From assembly GCA_907164885.2 (NCBI GenBank), contig OU015496.1, positions 102,576,068 to 102,640,067 of the forward strand: a stretch of 64,000 nt of DNA, given 5' to 3'. The translations under genes were made by a program, and so were the position numbers. Below are positions 1-11,900 of the stretch, one piece after another. This stretch comes from Dolomedes plantarius. Its lineage: Eukaryota > Arthropoda > Arachnida > Araneae > Dolomedidae. The notes under the pieces are model-generated. The model did no database searches. It saw only the letters and a list, made by a program, of their open reading frames with translations, and had not been told where the DNA came from. The number at the start of each line of letters is the position of its first letter. The stretch's first letter is position 1.

Positions 1-775
1 GCACGCTGGCCATTCCATACGCTGTATTGTTTCAGCTTCAAGCATGTTCTCCACAAGACGAGCTGTATGCGGTCTGGCATTATCATGCGGGAAAACAATA
101 GAATCTCCAATGGCTGCAGCTTAAGGTATGACATGAGGTCTCAGTATCTCGTCTGCATACCTTCGGGCTGTCAAAGTACCATTCCGTATGATATGCAGGT
201 CCGTACATCCACCTATGCTGATGCCACCCCATACCATAAAACCAGCTTGTTTGTATTGTGACCTTTTACGAACGAATGCGGGGTTATTTCGAGTACCCCT
301 TTCCCTCCATACCAAAACACGCCGGGTGTCACACTCCAGACTGAATCGGGATTCGTAAGCAGTGTAAACAGCACTTGGCTCCAATCATGTTGCTCCCAAT
401 CTCGATGTTTAGCAGCCATCTTCTTCGGGCCGCACGGAGGCGTGAGGTCAACGGAATGCAAACCATTGGCCTACGTGCATATAGACCTCCCTGATGAAGC
501 CTATTACGTACTGTTTGGCTGGACACCCTTCGTCCTGTTGCCAAGAGCAACTGTCTTTGCAGCTGAGTAGCATTGTCTGTTCTGTTTCGACGAACTGTTT
601 ACAGTATATACCGGTCATCAGTTACTGTAGTGGCGGGTGGCCGACCTTGCCCTGGTTCGACGTCTAACATTCCCTCTTTCTTGGAATAGATTCCACAGTC
701 TTGCAATGACACTTCTGGCGACTCCAACACTACGTTCTGGCGCCCGCGACACTACGTTCTGTTTGCCCGGATTCA
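1..775 (-). pseudogene. Tc1-like transposase, frameshifted, C-terminus off the window
   Basis: Transposases of this family cut and paste their own element using a DDE catalytic triad. In minus-strand order the remains are: a helix-turn-helix segment at about 660-750 (VARSVIARLWNLFQERGN), the linker GRPPATT motif near 610-650, SSQTVRNRLH at about 500, a catalytic-core segment at 121-384 (VLVWRERGTRNNPAFVRKRS, GFMVWGGISIGG, DLHIIRNGTLTARRYADEIL), and ETIQRMEWPAC at the first bases. At least two frame changes (around 330-460 and 545-600) break the reading frame, so it cannot make an intact enzyme. The final DLNPIEH-type motif lies beyond base 1. Confidence 0.85.
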
Positions 776-1102
776 AGTCTGCTTATAATATGCAATGCCA
801 TGTATTCCGGAAATCACGTTGCTGAGACATTTTCAAGTCACCTTTTCTCAAAACGAATAACTGAGCAATCGAATTTCACAGTTAAGGCAGTGAAACAGAC
901 GTTTCTGCAACATCCCGATTTCCGCCCTTGTGTTCTTTTTCTGGTTTTTGATGTCATGAACTTTGATTTGCATATGAAGTTTTCTTCTTCTGTTTCCTGC
1001 TAGGCTTTAAATTATAGATGATTTATTTTATGTTACTTAACGGTGTAAGTATTTGCGTAATTTCGTTAAAACCATGTACTCCCCTAATTGTTTTGAGTAG
1101 TG
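1..1102 (-). mobile_element. Tc1-like DNA transposon, copy 1, cut by the window start
   Basis: The element reads on the minus strand and its 5' end is at 1102, where the terminal repeat (minus-strand start CACTACTCAAAACAATTAGG) abuts a TA dinucleotide at 1103-1104. Tc1/mariner elements insert at TA, which here lies at the edge of a (TA)n tract. The other terminus lies before base 1. The segment 800-1090 between coding remains and terminal repeat is untranslated leader with no other recognisable content. Confidence 0.8.
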
Positions 1103-1104
1103 TA

Positions 1105-1724
<620 letters not shown>

Positions 1725-2577
1725 ATACACTCATGGACAAAAAAATTAGCGCACCAAGAAATAATTGCGGGATCGTAACGAAACTTGCAATGAAGGTACA
1801 TGTCGGGGAGATATGCAAATGATTAGAAATGTAGCGTGATTGCGCATTACTTATAGCCGGTAGAGGGCGTTGAACATCGTAATCTGTGGAGTATAAAACA
1901 GGTAACCAAAGCTTGTTTGAGTGTGCTGAATCATTTACAAAAGAAGAGCTCAGATAGACATGCCATTACGCCGTGTTCGAAGACAATATAAGCAGCTGTC
2001 GCAGTTTGAGAGGGGGAGAATCGTCGGGATGATGGAAGCTGGGTGGTGAGCTAGGCGAGTAGCTCGTCAATTAGGCCGCTCTGATTGTGCTGTGAGGAGG
2101 TGTTGGGACCAGTGGACCCGAGAGATGTCATGTACACGAAGACCAGGCTCAGGACGCCCTCGACAGACCAGTCGTCGAGAAGACCGCCACATCGTAAGAA
2201 ATGCACGCGTACAGCCAACTGCTTCATCGGCCGCCATCCAGGCACAGGTAGCACCTTCACTAGGGGCCTCTGTGTCTTCTCGAACCATACGAAGGCACCT
2301 GGCTGAAGGACAGTTGGTATCGCGGCGCCCATTACGTTTGTTGCCCTTGACGCCCACCCATCGACGCCTCCGTTTGGAGTTTTGCCGCGCACGAGGAAAC
2401 TGGACTGCAGCGGAATGGAACCAGGTCGTCTTTAGCGACGACTCCAGATTCAATCTCGGCAGTGATGACAATCGTGTTCGTGTGTGGAGAACCCGTGGTA
2501 AACGCTTCAATCCTGCCTTTGTTGTACAGCGACGCATCGCTCCCGCAGCTGGTGTGATGGTATGGGGTGCCATTGCC

Positions 2578-3447
2578 CAGTGGCGTACGTAAGGGGGGGG
2601 GGGGGGGTTGATGGGGGTTATAACCCCCCCCCTTTGGTTTTGATTACATATTATTATTTAATTAGGTTTACACTTTGCACTGATTGCTCAAAACTACACT
2701 TTCATAATAATAGTCCAGTCAAATTAGCTCAAAATGGCGGCGAATCATGCATTAAATGAAGGGGTTGAGATTATTTCAGGAATGTGTAGGGATTGGTCCC
2801 CTGAACTACGCCTAATAAAGTCCCCCCGATTTCAGGCGCCGGTGGGGGGGGGTTCAAAGGTCACTTTTTTTAGTTTTGGCGTTATATCGAAAATGGTGCA
2901 TCGCACAGAAAATTGTCAAATCCAAAAATTAAACCTTATACAATTCCCTTCTAAATTTTATATCCATGTTTGTACCCAAGTGTTATCGTTTTTGAGATAT
3001 GAGCCATTGAATATGAAAAGTTTTCAAAAAAAGTGGTAACGGTTCAGGTATCTCGTCAAACTTCCTCTTCTAACTCTTTCCACTTCCATTTCTCAGAAAA
3101 CTCGTGATAGAGAAAGTTGTACAGCGAAAGATTTTCTTCAAAAATGTATATAGTTATGCAAATTTATCTTCACCAGGTAAATAGTTAGAGCGTTTTGAAG
3201 TTTAGGGGTATTTTTCAACATTTTGCTTGTAAAATGCTCGTCACTCAAGTTTCGTTTCCATTGTCAGTAACTCTCTTAATCACTTTGTATGGTGTTTAAT
3301 TAGATACGTATAATATTCATAACCCGTATAAATAATAAATTATGTATACCTGTAAGCATAATGTATATCTCATAATATACAGAAGAACACTTGTAGTACA
3401 AAGGAAGAAGTAAGAAAACAAACCAAAATGTATAAAAGTTGTTCATA
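2578..3447 (+). repeat. Left long terminal inverted repeat of the 4.1-kb element
   Basis: It pairs with the right arm at 5919-6658. Just inside the end lies a run of 14 or more G, followed by the self-complementary block GGGGGTTATAACCCCC near 2615-2632. Short reading frames inside this arm recur in mirror orientation in the other arm and are not taken as genes. Confidence 0.85.
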
Positions 3448-3589
3448 TAATCAAAAAATGGTTCTCAAAAGTAGGTTCAAACAACAGTTACTTACATTAA
3501 ATATATTATATACAAATTATTTCATCAACTGCTTTCCTATATATTAAAAGCCATCAATCTGATACTTCGGAAAAAGTTTCAAACAAGTC

Positions 3590-3918
3590 AGTCTTCACTA
3601 TCATTTTAGCTTCTGTAGAATGTCCGAATTTTCACGAACTGATTTCCCACAAAGGTGGCATCCCACTATAATGCTACGATCAAAGTCACTAAGCTCCTTT
3701 GACTTGCTCATCGTCTCACCAACGCATAAATAGGACCTGACAGGTTCAGGTATTTCAACTTGTCGGAGCTCCAAGGTCTGTAGGACTTTATCTCCAATAA
3801 TATGACCTGACAAACCACTACCAATACTTATACAGCTTTCGGTTACGCATCAAATTACGTCACCTGCTAGATCCACTTCCTTAGGGGGGTGTCCGGATAC
3901 TTTTGGCCTGATAATGTA
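3590..3918 (-). mobile_element. 5' fragment of another Tc1-like element nested in the 4.1-kb element
   Basis: On the minus strand it begins at about 3918 with a typical Tc1 terminal sequence (TCAGGCCAAAAGTATCCGGA) followed by C-rich leader. An N-terminal transposase stretch then starts at about 3711, MSKSKELSDFDRSIIVGCHL followed by CGKSVRENSDIL, and stops at 3601. This is the first helix-turn-helix of a Tc1 transposase; nothing downstream of it remains. Confidence 0.7.
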
Positions 3919-4079
3919 TAACTTATTATTGAATATTAATGAATTATATAAATTATTAAATTTACTTAATGGGGTCAGTACGAGCAAAGAAAAATGAAAG
4001 GTACATGTGGTGATTGAGAACATGTTCATTTGGCGGGGCCTAAAACATGAGCAGGAACATTCGTTCCTCAGCTCCAGCA

Positions 4080-5774
4080 ATGTCTCCTGGTGAACATTTG
4101 GAGTTCTAAAACACTTTGGCTATGTTTGTTGTTTCATTGGCATACCGCTGGAAACATTGCACTATTGCTGCTTTGCTTTTACCATAAATCGCTGACGTAG
4201 TGTCACATTCTGAGAAACTGTGGATGAAGAGAATGTACTGACTGAATGATAAGACCTGAAGTTGTTGTGAAGAGTAGAGCCTGTATTCTGTGTTGCCCCG
4301 TCCGGTCTTCATAAAAACCACATTCGTGTCTCATGGGGTGAGTGCCACAAGTAAGACGAGCAGGTCTTACCCATCTACTATCACCACAGTTGAATGAGAG
4401 GTGTTTTGCCACCCACCTCTGACAATACTGCAGTCAGCATCTCCTTTGGCTATAGTAGACTGTATACCTCTTGCACCTAAGGCCTGAACCAACATAGTAA
4501 TGAGCTTGGTTTTGTTCCTTTCATCAGAAAAGGAAGTTTTCCTGATGAACAGTAGCCACCATGTTCTTATTGAAGTCAATATCCACTGATGTTTTACTTG
4601 ATGCTCTCCGATGTTGTTCGTCTCTTTCCGTGTAGTTCGTGTCTTCATAACCATCAAAAACCACAGCTGAACTGCTGCCGTAATGGTTGATTATGTACGA
4701 TACATATTGATCGCAGATGGTGGCGAAGGTGGTGTTGGTGTTCCACTTTACTCTATGAAGCAGGAAGCTGCCATCGATTACCGTGAAACTGTTCTTCACA
4801 TTGATCAGTTGATTACATTTTGGGAAAGCATCATACAGTGCTGACTTTTTAATTTATCTCATTATCCCCTCGGCGATTTGAGACCTAGGGTATGGGGATA
4901 ACTCGTACGTTAGCAACTCCTCTACATCCCCTTCTTTCTTCTTGGTGATCAGAGTTATTTTAAATATTATCAGAGGCTCTACCACCACTACCTCATCATT
5001 AACTTAGATCATATTGCTCATCGCAGCTAAAGGAACGACTGAGTCCTTCTTGGATTGTTTCACTTCTGAGAAATTCATTCCAACAAAAGTGCTCATTGTG
5101 CGGGTTCCAATTTACAAGGCCTGGTAGCAGTTGACGTTACTTGCTCCATTTACTCCCGTTGAAAGTGACATCAAACAATTACGATCAGCAAAAGGCGGGT
5201 GATCAGCCAACCATTGAGCAAGCTTCCTTCTGTCTAGATCATCTCTGGTTATGCGTGATGCTCGAAACTCAACATGTTGTTCTCCTCTTGCAGTATGGAC
5301 GACACAAAACATCTCAAGGGAACCACATATTGCTGTAGCTGTGCGTGCTCCCCCAACCCATTTCTCCAACACCGAATCACTAAAGCCTCGCCCACTTGTT
5401 ATTTCTCCTCCACTCTTAATGTCACACGTGAGTGTCACCTCAATTGCCATGTCAGACCACACACCAGCCATTGGTGTTCCAGTTCTGTTGACGGTGAAGT
5501 ATCCACGATTTATAAAATCCTGTTTAAGTTGAAGGTGGCGAGTTGTTAGTCCCAGCATGTGTTGTACATATAGGTGAGTACACTTTGCATAATGAAAATG
5601 CCCGCTGGCATGGAAGTAAGGTATCATCAGTTGTGCACATGTCATATGATCTTCCCAGTTACCAGTGTGCTGTGCTGCAATGAATGTTTTCATCAACACC
5701 ACCATTTCAAAGTACTGGACCCACAAAGCTGTTGTTGGCCCTTTACCTTTGAGACGTGACAATTCATTGCTCAA
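4080..5774 (-). pseudogene. Uncharacterised transposon protein with a possible PIN/FEN-like nuclease fold, decayed
   Basis: Read on the minus strand, a 220-residue open segment (5112-5774) begins MSNELSRLKGKG and contains LWVQYFEMVVLMKTF, GNWEDHMTC, YFHASGHFHYAK, GVWSDMAIE and GEITSGRGFSDSVL. After two stops (about 5110 and 5000) the same frame continues with ELSPYPRS and, at 4524-4799, DGSFLLHRVKWN, TFATICDQYV and VVFDGYED. Frameshifts follow, with GDADCSIV near 4430 and FIHSFSECDTTSAIYGKSK near 4200. I recognise this order from large uncharacterised protein families in cnidarians, molluscs and arthropods, recalled rather than searched. The Asp/Glu motifs and the CDTTS-GKG segment resemble the acidic cluster and helix-hairpin of FEN/PIN nucleases; that is inference. 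At least two frameshifts and two stops make it a pseudogene. Confidence 0.7.
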
Positions 5775-5918
5775 ATTCCACTGAATGCTGGCAACGAAGG
5801 TATTTGTGGAAATGTGTTGTGGAGTAATATCTACTGACGTCTGAAGTAACTGAACTACTTATTCTTTTTCATATGGTGTGATATATAAGTTTTCCAAAAT
5901 GATCTGAGCTAAAGTGAC

Positions 5919-6658
5919 ACTTTTATACATTTTTGTTTGTTTTCTTACTTCCTCCTTTGTACTGCAAGTCTTCTTCTGTATATTATGAGATATACATTAT
6001 GCGTACAGGTATACATAATTTATTATTTATATGGGTTATGAATACTGTACGTATCTAATTAAACAGAATGCAAAGTGATTAAGAGAGTTTCAGACCTTGG
6101 AAACGAAACTTGAGTGACGAGCATTTTACTAACAAAATGTTGAAAAGTACCCCAAAACTTCAAAACGCTCTAACTATTTACCTGGTGAAGATAAATTAGC
6201 ACAACTATATACATTTTTGAAGGAAATCTTTCGCTCTACAACTTTCTCTAACACGAGCTTTATAAGAAACGGAAGTGGAAAGAGTTAGAAGAGGAAGTTT
6301 GACCGCTACCACTTTTTTTGAAAAATTTTCATATTCAATGGTTCATATCTCAAAAACGGTAACACTTGAGTAGAAATATAGAAATACCATTTGGAAAGGC
6401 ATTTTATAAGCTTTAATTTTTGGATTTGACAATTTTCTGTGCGATGCACCGTTTTCGAGATAAACGCAAAAAAGTGACCTTTGTACCACCCCACCCCCCG
6501 CGTCGCCTGAAATCGAGGGGACTTTATTAGGCGTTGTTCAGGGGACCAACCCCTACACATTCCTGAAAAAATCTCAATCCCTTCATTTAATGCGAAATGA
6601 AAACCTAATTTGACTGGACTATAACATCCCCCTTTGAAAATTTCTGCGTATGCTGCTG
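5919..6658 (-). repeat. Right long terminal inverted repeat of the 4.1-kb element
   Basis: Reverse complement of 2578-3447 at roughly 85-90 percent identity by eye. The outermost 15 bases are kept, but about 100 bases next to them, including most of the G run, are missing. Inner limit: the match fades near GTATAAAAG (left about 3440, right about 5925). Confidence 0.85.
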
Positions 6659-7231
6659 CCATTGCCTACAATACACGGTCACCCCTATTATTGTTCCGTG
6701 GCACCATGAGTGCCCAGCGGTATGTTCATGAAATCCTGCAACCACATGTGTTGCCACTCATGCAACGGCTCCCAGGAGCCATTTTTCAACAAGACAATGC
6801 TCGGCCTCATACGGCAAGGGTGTCACAAGACTGTCTCCGCATTGTTACTACCCTTCCTTGACCTGCCCGATCCCCAGAATTGTCTCCAATCGAGCATATC
6901 TGGGATCATTTGGGACGACGAGTTGGGCATCCCACGAGTTTGAACGAACTAGAGGCAAGGTTACAGCAAATATGGAACGAAATGTCTCAAGACATCATTC
7001 AGAACTTGCATGACTCAATGCCCGATCGTATCGCATCGTGTATTCGCGCTAGAGGGGGTCCAACGGAGTATTAACTCCTCCGTTCTTTTGCCTTTTTCTC
7101 TGAAATAAATTATCCTTTTTCTTTGATTTTCTTATCATTTACTTATATCAAAGTAGTCATTACATATGTAAAATTTCATTTCATTTTGACGACTCATTCT
7201 TGGTGCGCTAATTTTTTTGTCTATGAGTGTA

Positions 7232-7667
7232 TATACATAAACGTATTTACAGACTGATATTTCTCTACGGCGGCTAATGGTAGTTACGAAAAAATGGCCG
7301 TTTTGAGGGGTGACCGTAGAAAGGCATTGTTTTTATAACATTTCGCTCTCTCCTTTCAACAACGACATATCTCAGCAATCGGTGATTTTTAGATATGCTC
7401 TGAAAGAGTAGTATATCCTTGAAAGATCATCATATCTCACAGCTCAATATTCAGCCACTAGAGAACAGAATTAATATTTTTTAGTACATTTTATTCTACT
7501 TTTAAACTTTAAAATCACTCTCCTGAAAAATCACGTTTTGAAAGGAGTGTGTGATTTTCTCTATGGAATCTTTATTTGGTTCTGAGTTAAATTGGTCGTT
7601 TAGAGGGACGGCCGACTGAAGAAGTTTCGCTGTCTGTGTGTGTATGTGTATGTATGTATATATACTC

Positions 7668-7727
<60 letters not shown>

Positions 7728-7742
7728 TTATTTATTTATTTA
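7232..7742. other. Intergenic stretch with a TA and TTTA microsatellite
   Basis: No coding similarity seen. Bases 7668-7742 are (TA)n passing into (TTTA)n, directly against the next transposon. The segment 7255-7640 has mixed composition and a TCGCTGTCTGTGTGTGTATG transition into the microsatellite, which may be the 3' end of an unrecognised retroposon. Confidence 0.5.
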
Positions 7743-9128
7743 CACTCGTCAAAAGTAAAATTACAGCACCATGAAGGAATGCGCCTAGCGAAGTGAAAAT
7801 AACAGGATCGGTAGATGTCAGAGACATATGCAAATGATTAAATGCGCGTGTGCATCTGGTCACATAATACCCAGTTTTAGGCTATAAAAGCCAGTAGCTG
7901 GCCTGCTCTTTATATGCTATCAATGACAGTTTATTGTTGTAACGGAACTTGAAGAAGAGTAGAAAGTGCCTCGGACACATCAGTGAGCTGAATACCAGCA
8001 GTTATCGTCTGTGGAACGAGAACGTATCCTGGAACTGGATTAGCTCGTCTTGTCCATGCGCGCAATTACCAGTCGTGTTGGACGAAACGTCAGTACAATT
8101 CAGCGATACGTGGCACGATGGACGCAGGACCATCTGAGAACACGGCAAAGAAGCAGTGGATCATCCAGGTGACCGTCAGATCGCACTGATAGGCAAATCC
8201 ACCGAATGTTTCGTGGGGACCCGTTCGCCACAGCAATTCATTTTCAAACCTACCTACCATTGTCAGATGGGTCATCCGTCTCCCGCCAAACCATCCGTAA
8301 CACGTTGCATGAGGCAAGGATGCGCGCACGGCGGCCAGCCACCGGGGTTCCTTCAACCACTCGACACAGGGCTGCCCGTCTGCCTTGGTGTCGACGTGAT
8401 CGTTACTGGACGAACTAATGGTATCGGGTATTGTTTTCAGATGAATCCCGATTTTTGTGTGGAGGAATGATGGTCGTGGACATGTGTGGCTGCTTCGTGG
8501 AGAACGTTACATGCAAGCCCATATTGTCGAACGTCACACCGGCCGCACACCGGGCTTCATGGTTTGGGGTGACATTATGTTCGGACAGCGGACAACCCTT
8601 GTGCACATTACTGGCAGTTTAACATCGGCCCGGTGCGTAACACAAGTAGTTATGCCTTCGGTTCGGCTACATGTGCAGGCCACCCCCGGCACGTTATTCC
8701 AGCAGGACAATGTCCGGCCTCATGAAGCACGTCACACTATGAACTGCCTAAATTGAATTCACACCCTTCCCTGGCCGGCAGCCTCGCCCGACCTCTCTCG
8801 CATCGAGCATGTGTGGGATGCCATCGGACTTGCGGTACACAGCGCAATGTAGCCGCATACCGTAGATTAACTGAGAGCTTCAGTGGACTCGGCTCGGCAA
8901 GGAATATCTCAGGATATCATTAATAGCCTCATAGACAGTATGCCTCGACGTTTAGAGGCCTGTACAGCTGCCCCTGGTGGGCACATTAGATACTGAATAA
9001 ACAGTTTAATTTTCCATATATTTGTTTGGTTCTTCAATCATCTGCATATGTGTCTTACCTCTACCGATCCTGTTATTTTCACATCGCTACGAGCATTCAT
9101 GGTGTTGCAATTTCACTTTTGACGAGTA
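7743..9128 (+). mobile_element. Tc1-like DNA transposon, copy 3
   Basis: Terminal repeats read CACTCGTCAAAAGTAAAATT at the left and TACTCGTCAAAAGTGAAATT (complement) at the right. Both abut TA-rich sequence; the exact last base on the right is uncertain by 2 bp. Length about 1.39 kb, normal for the family. Confidence 0.88.
7966..8996 (+). pseudogene. Tc1-like transposase with frameshifts and stops
   Basis: The reading starts near GTGCCTCGG at 7966, where the expected ATG has been lost. It contains LSSVERERILELD and STIQRYVARW (helix-turn-helix), FRGDPFATAIHFQ, SVSRQTIRNTLHEARMRARR, VLFSDESRF (first catalytic Asp, near 8440), TPGFMVWGDI, LFQQDNVRPHEAR (second Asp), a TGA near 8754, and SRIEHVWDAIG (Glu). 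It ends PRRLEACTAAPGG-HIRY with TGA at 8994-8996. The second Asp to Glu spacing is 32 residues. Frame changes near 8160-8200 and 8420-8460 prevent a continuous product. Confidence 0.85.
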
Positions 9129-9129
9129 C

Positions 9130-10115
9130 ATATATGTATATACACATACATATATATATTTATATTAGGTTTATACTTTCCTTATACTGTTTATCTAACA
9201 TACGTTTGAACTGTTACTCATAATCAGTAGTATCTTCCCTTCGAAATATCAACTCTGTGTCAAAATCTGAAATTTATACCTTCCAGCCACTGTCTCGCTA
9301 ATGTTAATTTAATTTGAACTGCTTGCGTGTTTCCTAGATTTATTTATATCCCTAGTTCTTGAAATCAATATTTTCCGCATTTGATCCCTTAGTTAGTAGT
9401 AATTGCTAATACATTTTTGTTATTCTCTGAAATTATTGATCTTATGCGTTGCATTTTCTTGCAACTAGATATCTCAAGTGCATTGTATTTTAATGATTAG
9501 GGGTTATCCCCATGCAGAAAAAAGTATGATTTATTGCGCATAAATAATTAGTGTCTATTTTTTGATGCCATCATATATTCAAAAAATTCTGATGAAATGA
9601 AACTAAATTACACTTTGATAAATATCTTCCCACTGGAACAATGTTTATAAAATCAAAGAAGCATTAGAGGAATTTTTACAACTTCTAGTTATTATTAGGT
9701 ACAAAACAGTTTTTATTAGGGAAACTAAAATTTATATTAAAATTTATTTTAAAAATGCTATTTATTTACACCGAGCAATTGTCGTAACCACTATATGCAA
9801 ACTTAGAATATAAAAAGGCAGCTGAATATTTCTGCATTATTTTTATGAGGAAATGTTTTAAAAACTCGTTTTGAGATTTTAAATATGCACAGGGGTGTTA
9901 ATATTTAAATTCAATTTTTTTACTTCCTCTGTATAACGTCGACAAGGCATTGATACAATACATGTTTTATTGGAAATTTGTGTGACTTAAGAAAAATTGG
10001 AAAAGCAAATCTGTGCGTCTTAACATGCTAAATATGGCACAACACCTTCAGTTGCTTAAGAAAAAAGTATTGCATGGGAATTTGTTATAAAACTAAATCA
10101 CTGCAACACAATTTA
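9130..10115. other. AT-rich intergenic stretch
   Basis: No gene, tRNA-like box or repeat recognised. A short TA/CA microsatellite at 9131-9165 abuts copy 3. Confidence 0.6.
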
Positions 10116-10376
10116 CACTGCTGTCCATCCAAAATGCAACACCAAGGAGAAAGCAGCCGAACGGCATGAAATTTTGCATCGTGCTTATACCGTGATGTAA
10201 TATACAAATGATAACGATTGCAGCGCACGAGCTCATGGCATGGGTGACTGCAGCGCTCCTGACAAACTGTATATAAAAAGAGGAAAGATAACCGTTTTCA
10301 AGAACGTGCATTGTGCTCTCGATCACGTTCAAGAAAATGAATTGTGCTGCGAATTTTTTGTGTGTGCAGCTTCAGT

Positions 10377-11900
10377 ATGTCTCGGAGAAGAACACGAGCA
10401 TCATTCGACCGAGGTAGAATCGTTGCATACAGAGATTGCGGATTATCCTTCCAAGAAATCGGTCATCTTGCCGGAAGTAGCCAAGTCTCAGTAATGCGAA
10501 TATAGAAACGGTGGATGCAGGGGGGAACGACTGACTGGCAAGAGCGATTGCAGCCGTCTGATCGCACCACTCCGCGTTAAGACAGGCGTATTGTACGCAT
10601 GGCACTGATGGCGCGCAGTTCACATCCGCACCCATAGCACAACGAATATAGTCCTTAACACAACAATCGGTGTTCGCACGAACAATACGACGTTGTTTGC
10701 AGAACAGTGGACTGTCCGCTGGTGTCCATTGCTTCGCTTACCTTTAACATTAAACCACAGGCATTTGCGTTTGCAGTGGTGCACTATACGGCGGTGATGG
10801 AATTCCGAATTGCATGACATTGTGTTTTCGGAAGAAGCGCGCTTCTGCCTCCAACACCACGATGGTCAGATTAGAGTTTGGAGACACCGGGGAGAGAGGT
10901 TACTCAACTTTTCTCTTATGCATCGTTATACTGGTCCTGCACCCAGTTTTATGGTGTGGGGTGATATTGAATTCCACTCCCGCACTTCTCTAGTATGCAT
11001 TACCGGTACACTTACCAGCCGGCGCTACATCTCTGAGGTTTTGCAGCTTGAAAAGTAAACCATAGAAATAAACAAAATTAAAATACAAGCATAGACTGCC
11101 AAATCACTATAACATAAAACATATCCTGCAAAGAAAACATTTTCAATAGAGGATAGCGCAGAAGCTTCATATCCCCATAATGAAAAAAACAAATAAATAA
11201 TCCAACAGATATAGATAAAAATTATACTAAAAAATCCCAAGGCCCCGCTTCTTTGGCCAAATTGCTTCTTTGGGGAACTCGGGGCCTTGGGATGTCTTTT
11301 GGGCTTACCTGCATCCTATTCAGAAAGTTCCCCTTGAGGTAATTGACATGGTTAGGCCCCCTGATGACGTGACCTGTCGATTACCTCTGTCTTTTTATGG
11401 TTCAGTTCCGGCTCTTATGCAGAATCTTGCCGTTGGTGCGTGGATGCCCATAGTGCTTGATTTCTGTTTGTTTTTTGTCTTTTTTAGTATAATTTTTATC
11501 TATATCTGTTGGATTATTTATTTGTTTTGCAGCTTGTTCTCCTTCCTTACTTTCAGGGCTCGCCTGTGGCCACGTTTCAACAGCGACCACACGTTGCACG
11601 CATTCCTGAAGATTTCCTCTGAGACTACCCGATTGCATTGTTATCCTGGCCTGCCTGTTCTCCAGATCTATCGCCCATCGAGCATGTTTGGTAAATGATT
11701 GGACTTTCCTAGCCCGGAATGCCACACCCGCGGGTACAACAGAAGAACTTTTGCTACTTGTTGAGGCAGAATGGTCTGACATTCCTCAACACCTCATTCA
11801 AAGCCTCTTTCATTCAATGCCGCAGGGTGTCGCAGAGGTTATTGACAGACGTGGATGCAATACTCTTTACGGATTTTCACGTCTTTCTCACTTCAAATAA
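10377..11900 (+). pseudogene. Tc1-like transposase, interrupted by a 486-bp insertion
   Basis: Start ATG at 10377 followed by SRRRTRASFDRGRIVAYRD and LAGSSQVSVMRI (helix-turn-helix), then a TAG. The middle third is frameshifted. An open segment at 10810-11050 gives DIVFSEEARF (the expected first Asp of the DES/DDS motif is Glu here), GQIRVWRHRGERLL and FMVWGDIEF. After the insertion, SPVATFQQ joins directly to RPHVAR: the few residues that normally include the second catalytic Asp are deleted. LSWPACSPDLSPIEHVW gives the Glu, and the C-terminus reads SDIPQHLIQSLFHSMP. Loss of catalytic residues makes it certainly inactive. Confidence 0.87.
11051..11524. mobile_element. Unclassified insertion with a 12-bp target duplication and inverted repeats
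   Basis: TTTTGCAGCTTG occurs at 11039-11050 and again at 11525-11536, bracketing the insert inside copy 4. A 12-bp duplication suggests target-primed retroposition. The insert holds a 47-bp inverted repeat (11188-11234 with 11480-11526) and a 13-bp one (11234-11246 with 11281-11293, ATCCCAAGGCCCC). Reading frames on both strands contain the same hydrophobic stretch IIFIYICWIIYLF only because of this inverted repeat. No known protein family recognised. Confidence 0.65.

Larger units (their letters stand above)
2578..6658 (-). mobile_element. 4081-bp element with about 0.8-kb terminal inverted repeats and a nuclease-like gene
   Basis: The element interrupts the copy 2 transposase. It is flanked by the 8-bp direct repeat CCATTGCC (2570-2577 and 6659-6666). 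Its ends read CAGTGGCGTACGTAA on the left and CAGCAGCATACGCAG on the right, differing only by transitions. The left inverted repeat runs to about 3447 and the right one from about 5919; the right arm lacks roughly 100 bp next to its end. The unique interior carries a minus-strand gene remnant (4080-5774) and a Tc1 fragment (3590-3918). An 8-bp duplication with CAG termini is compatible with hAT-like or other 8-bp-TSD transposons, but no transposase of those families is visible. Such long arms are unusual for hAT. Confidence 0.88.
1960..7074 (+). pseudogene. Tc1-like transposase, interrupted by a 4089-bp insertion and two stop codons
   Basis: The coding parts are 1960-2577 and 6667-7074, together about 341 codons, a full-length size for the family. 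The N-terminal helix-turn-helix region reads QLSQFERGRIVGMMEAGW, followed by a TGA at 2047-2049. The frame then continues through a GRPR linker, a paired-like domain and the core with first catalytic Asp in VVFSDDSRF. The insertion plus target duplication is 4089 bp, a multiple of three, so the second part resumes in the same frame with NTRSPLLLF, the second Asp in FQQDNARPH, a TGA at 6859-6861 and the Glu in SPIEHIWDHLG. It ends RARGGPTEY. The spacing between second Asp and Glu is 32 residues rather than Tc1's 34. Confidence 0.9.
1728..7229 (+). mobile_element. Tc1-like DNA transposon, copy 2, split by a 4.1-kb insertion
   Basis: Terminal inverted repeats CACTCATGGACAAAAAAATT at 1728 and its complement ending at 7229 differ at one position over about 29 bases. 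Both ends are flanked by TA (1726-1727, 7230-7231). Removing the nested element at 2578-6658 plus one 8-bp target copy leaves 1413 bp, a normal size for a Tc1 element. It sits in the TA-rich tail of the upstream SINE. Confidence 0.93.

Noticed and set aside
2085..2573. Overlapping 73- and 168-codon frames opposite and beside the Tc1 transposase
   Set aside because: They are shadow frames of the transposase without family motifs.
11270..11698. 142-codon frame resembling a membrane protein
   Set aside because: The hydrophobic stretch arises from an inverted repeat in an insertion, and the frame runs into Tc1 sequence in the wrong frame.
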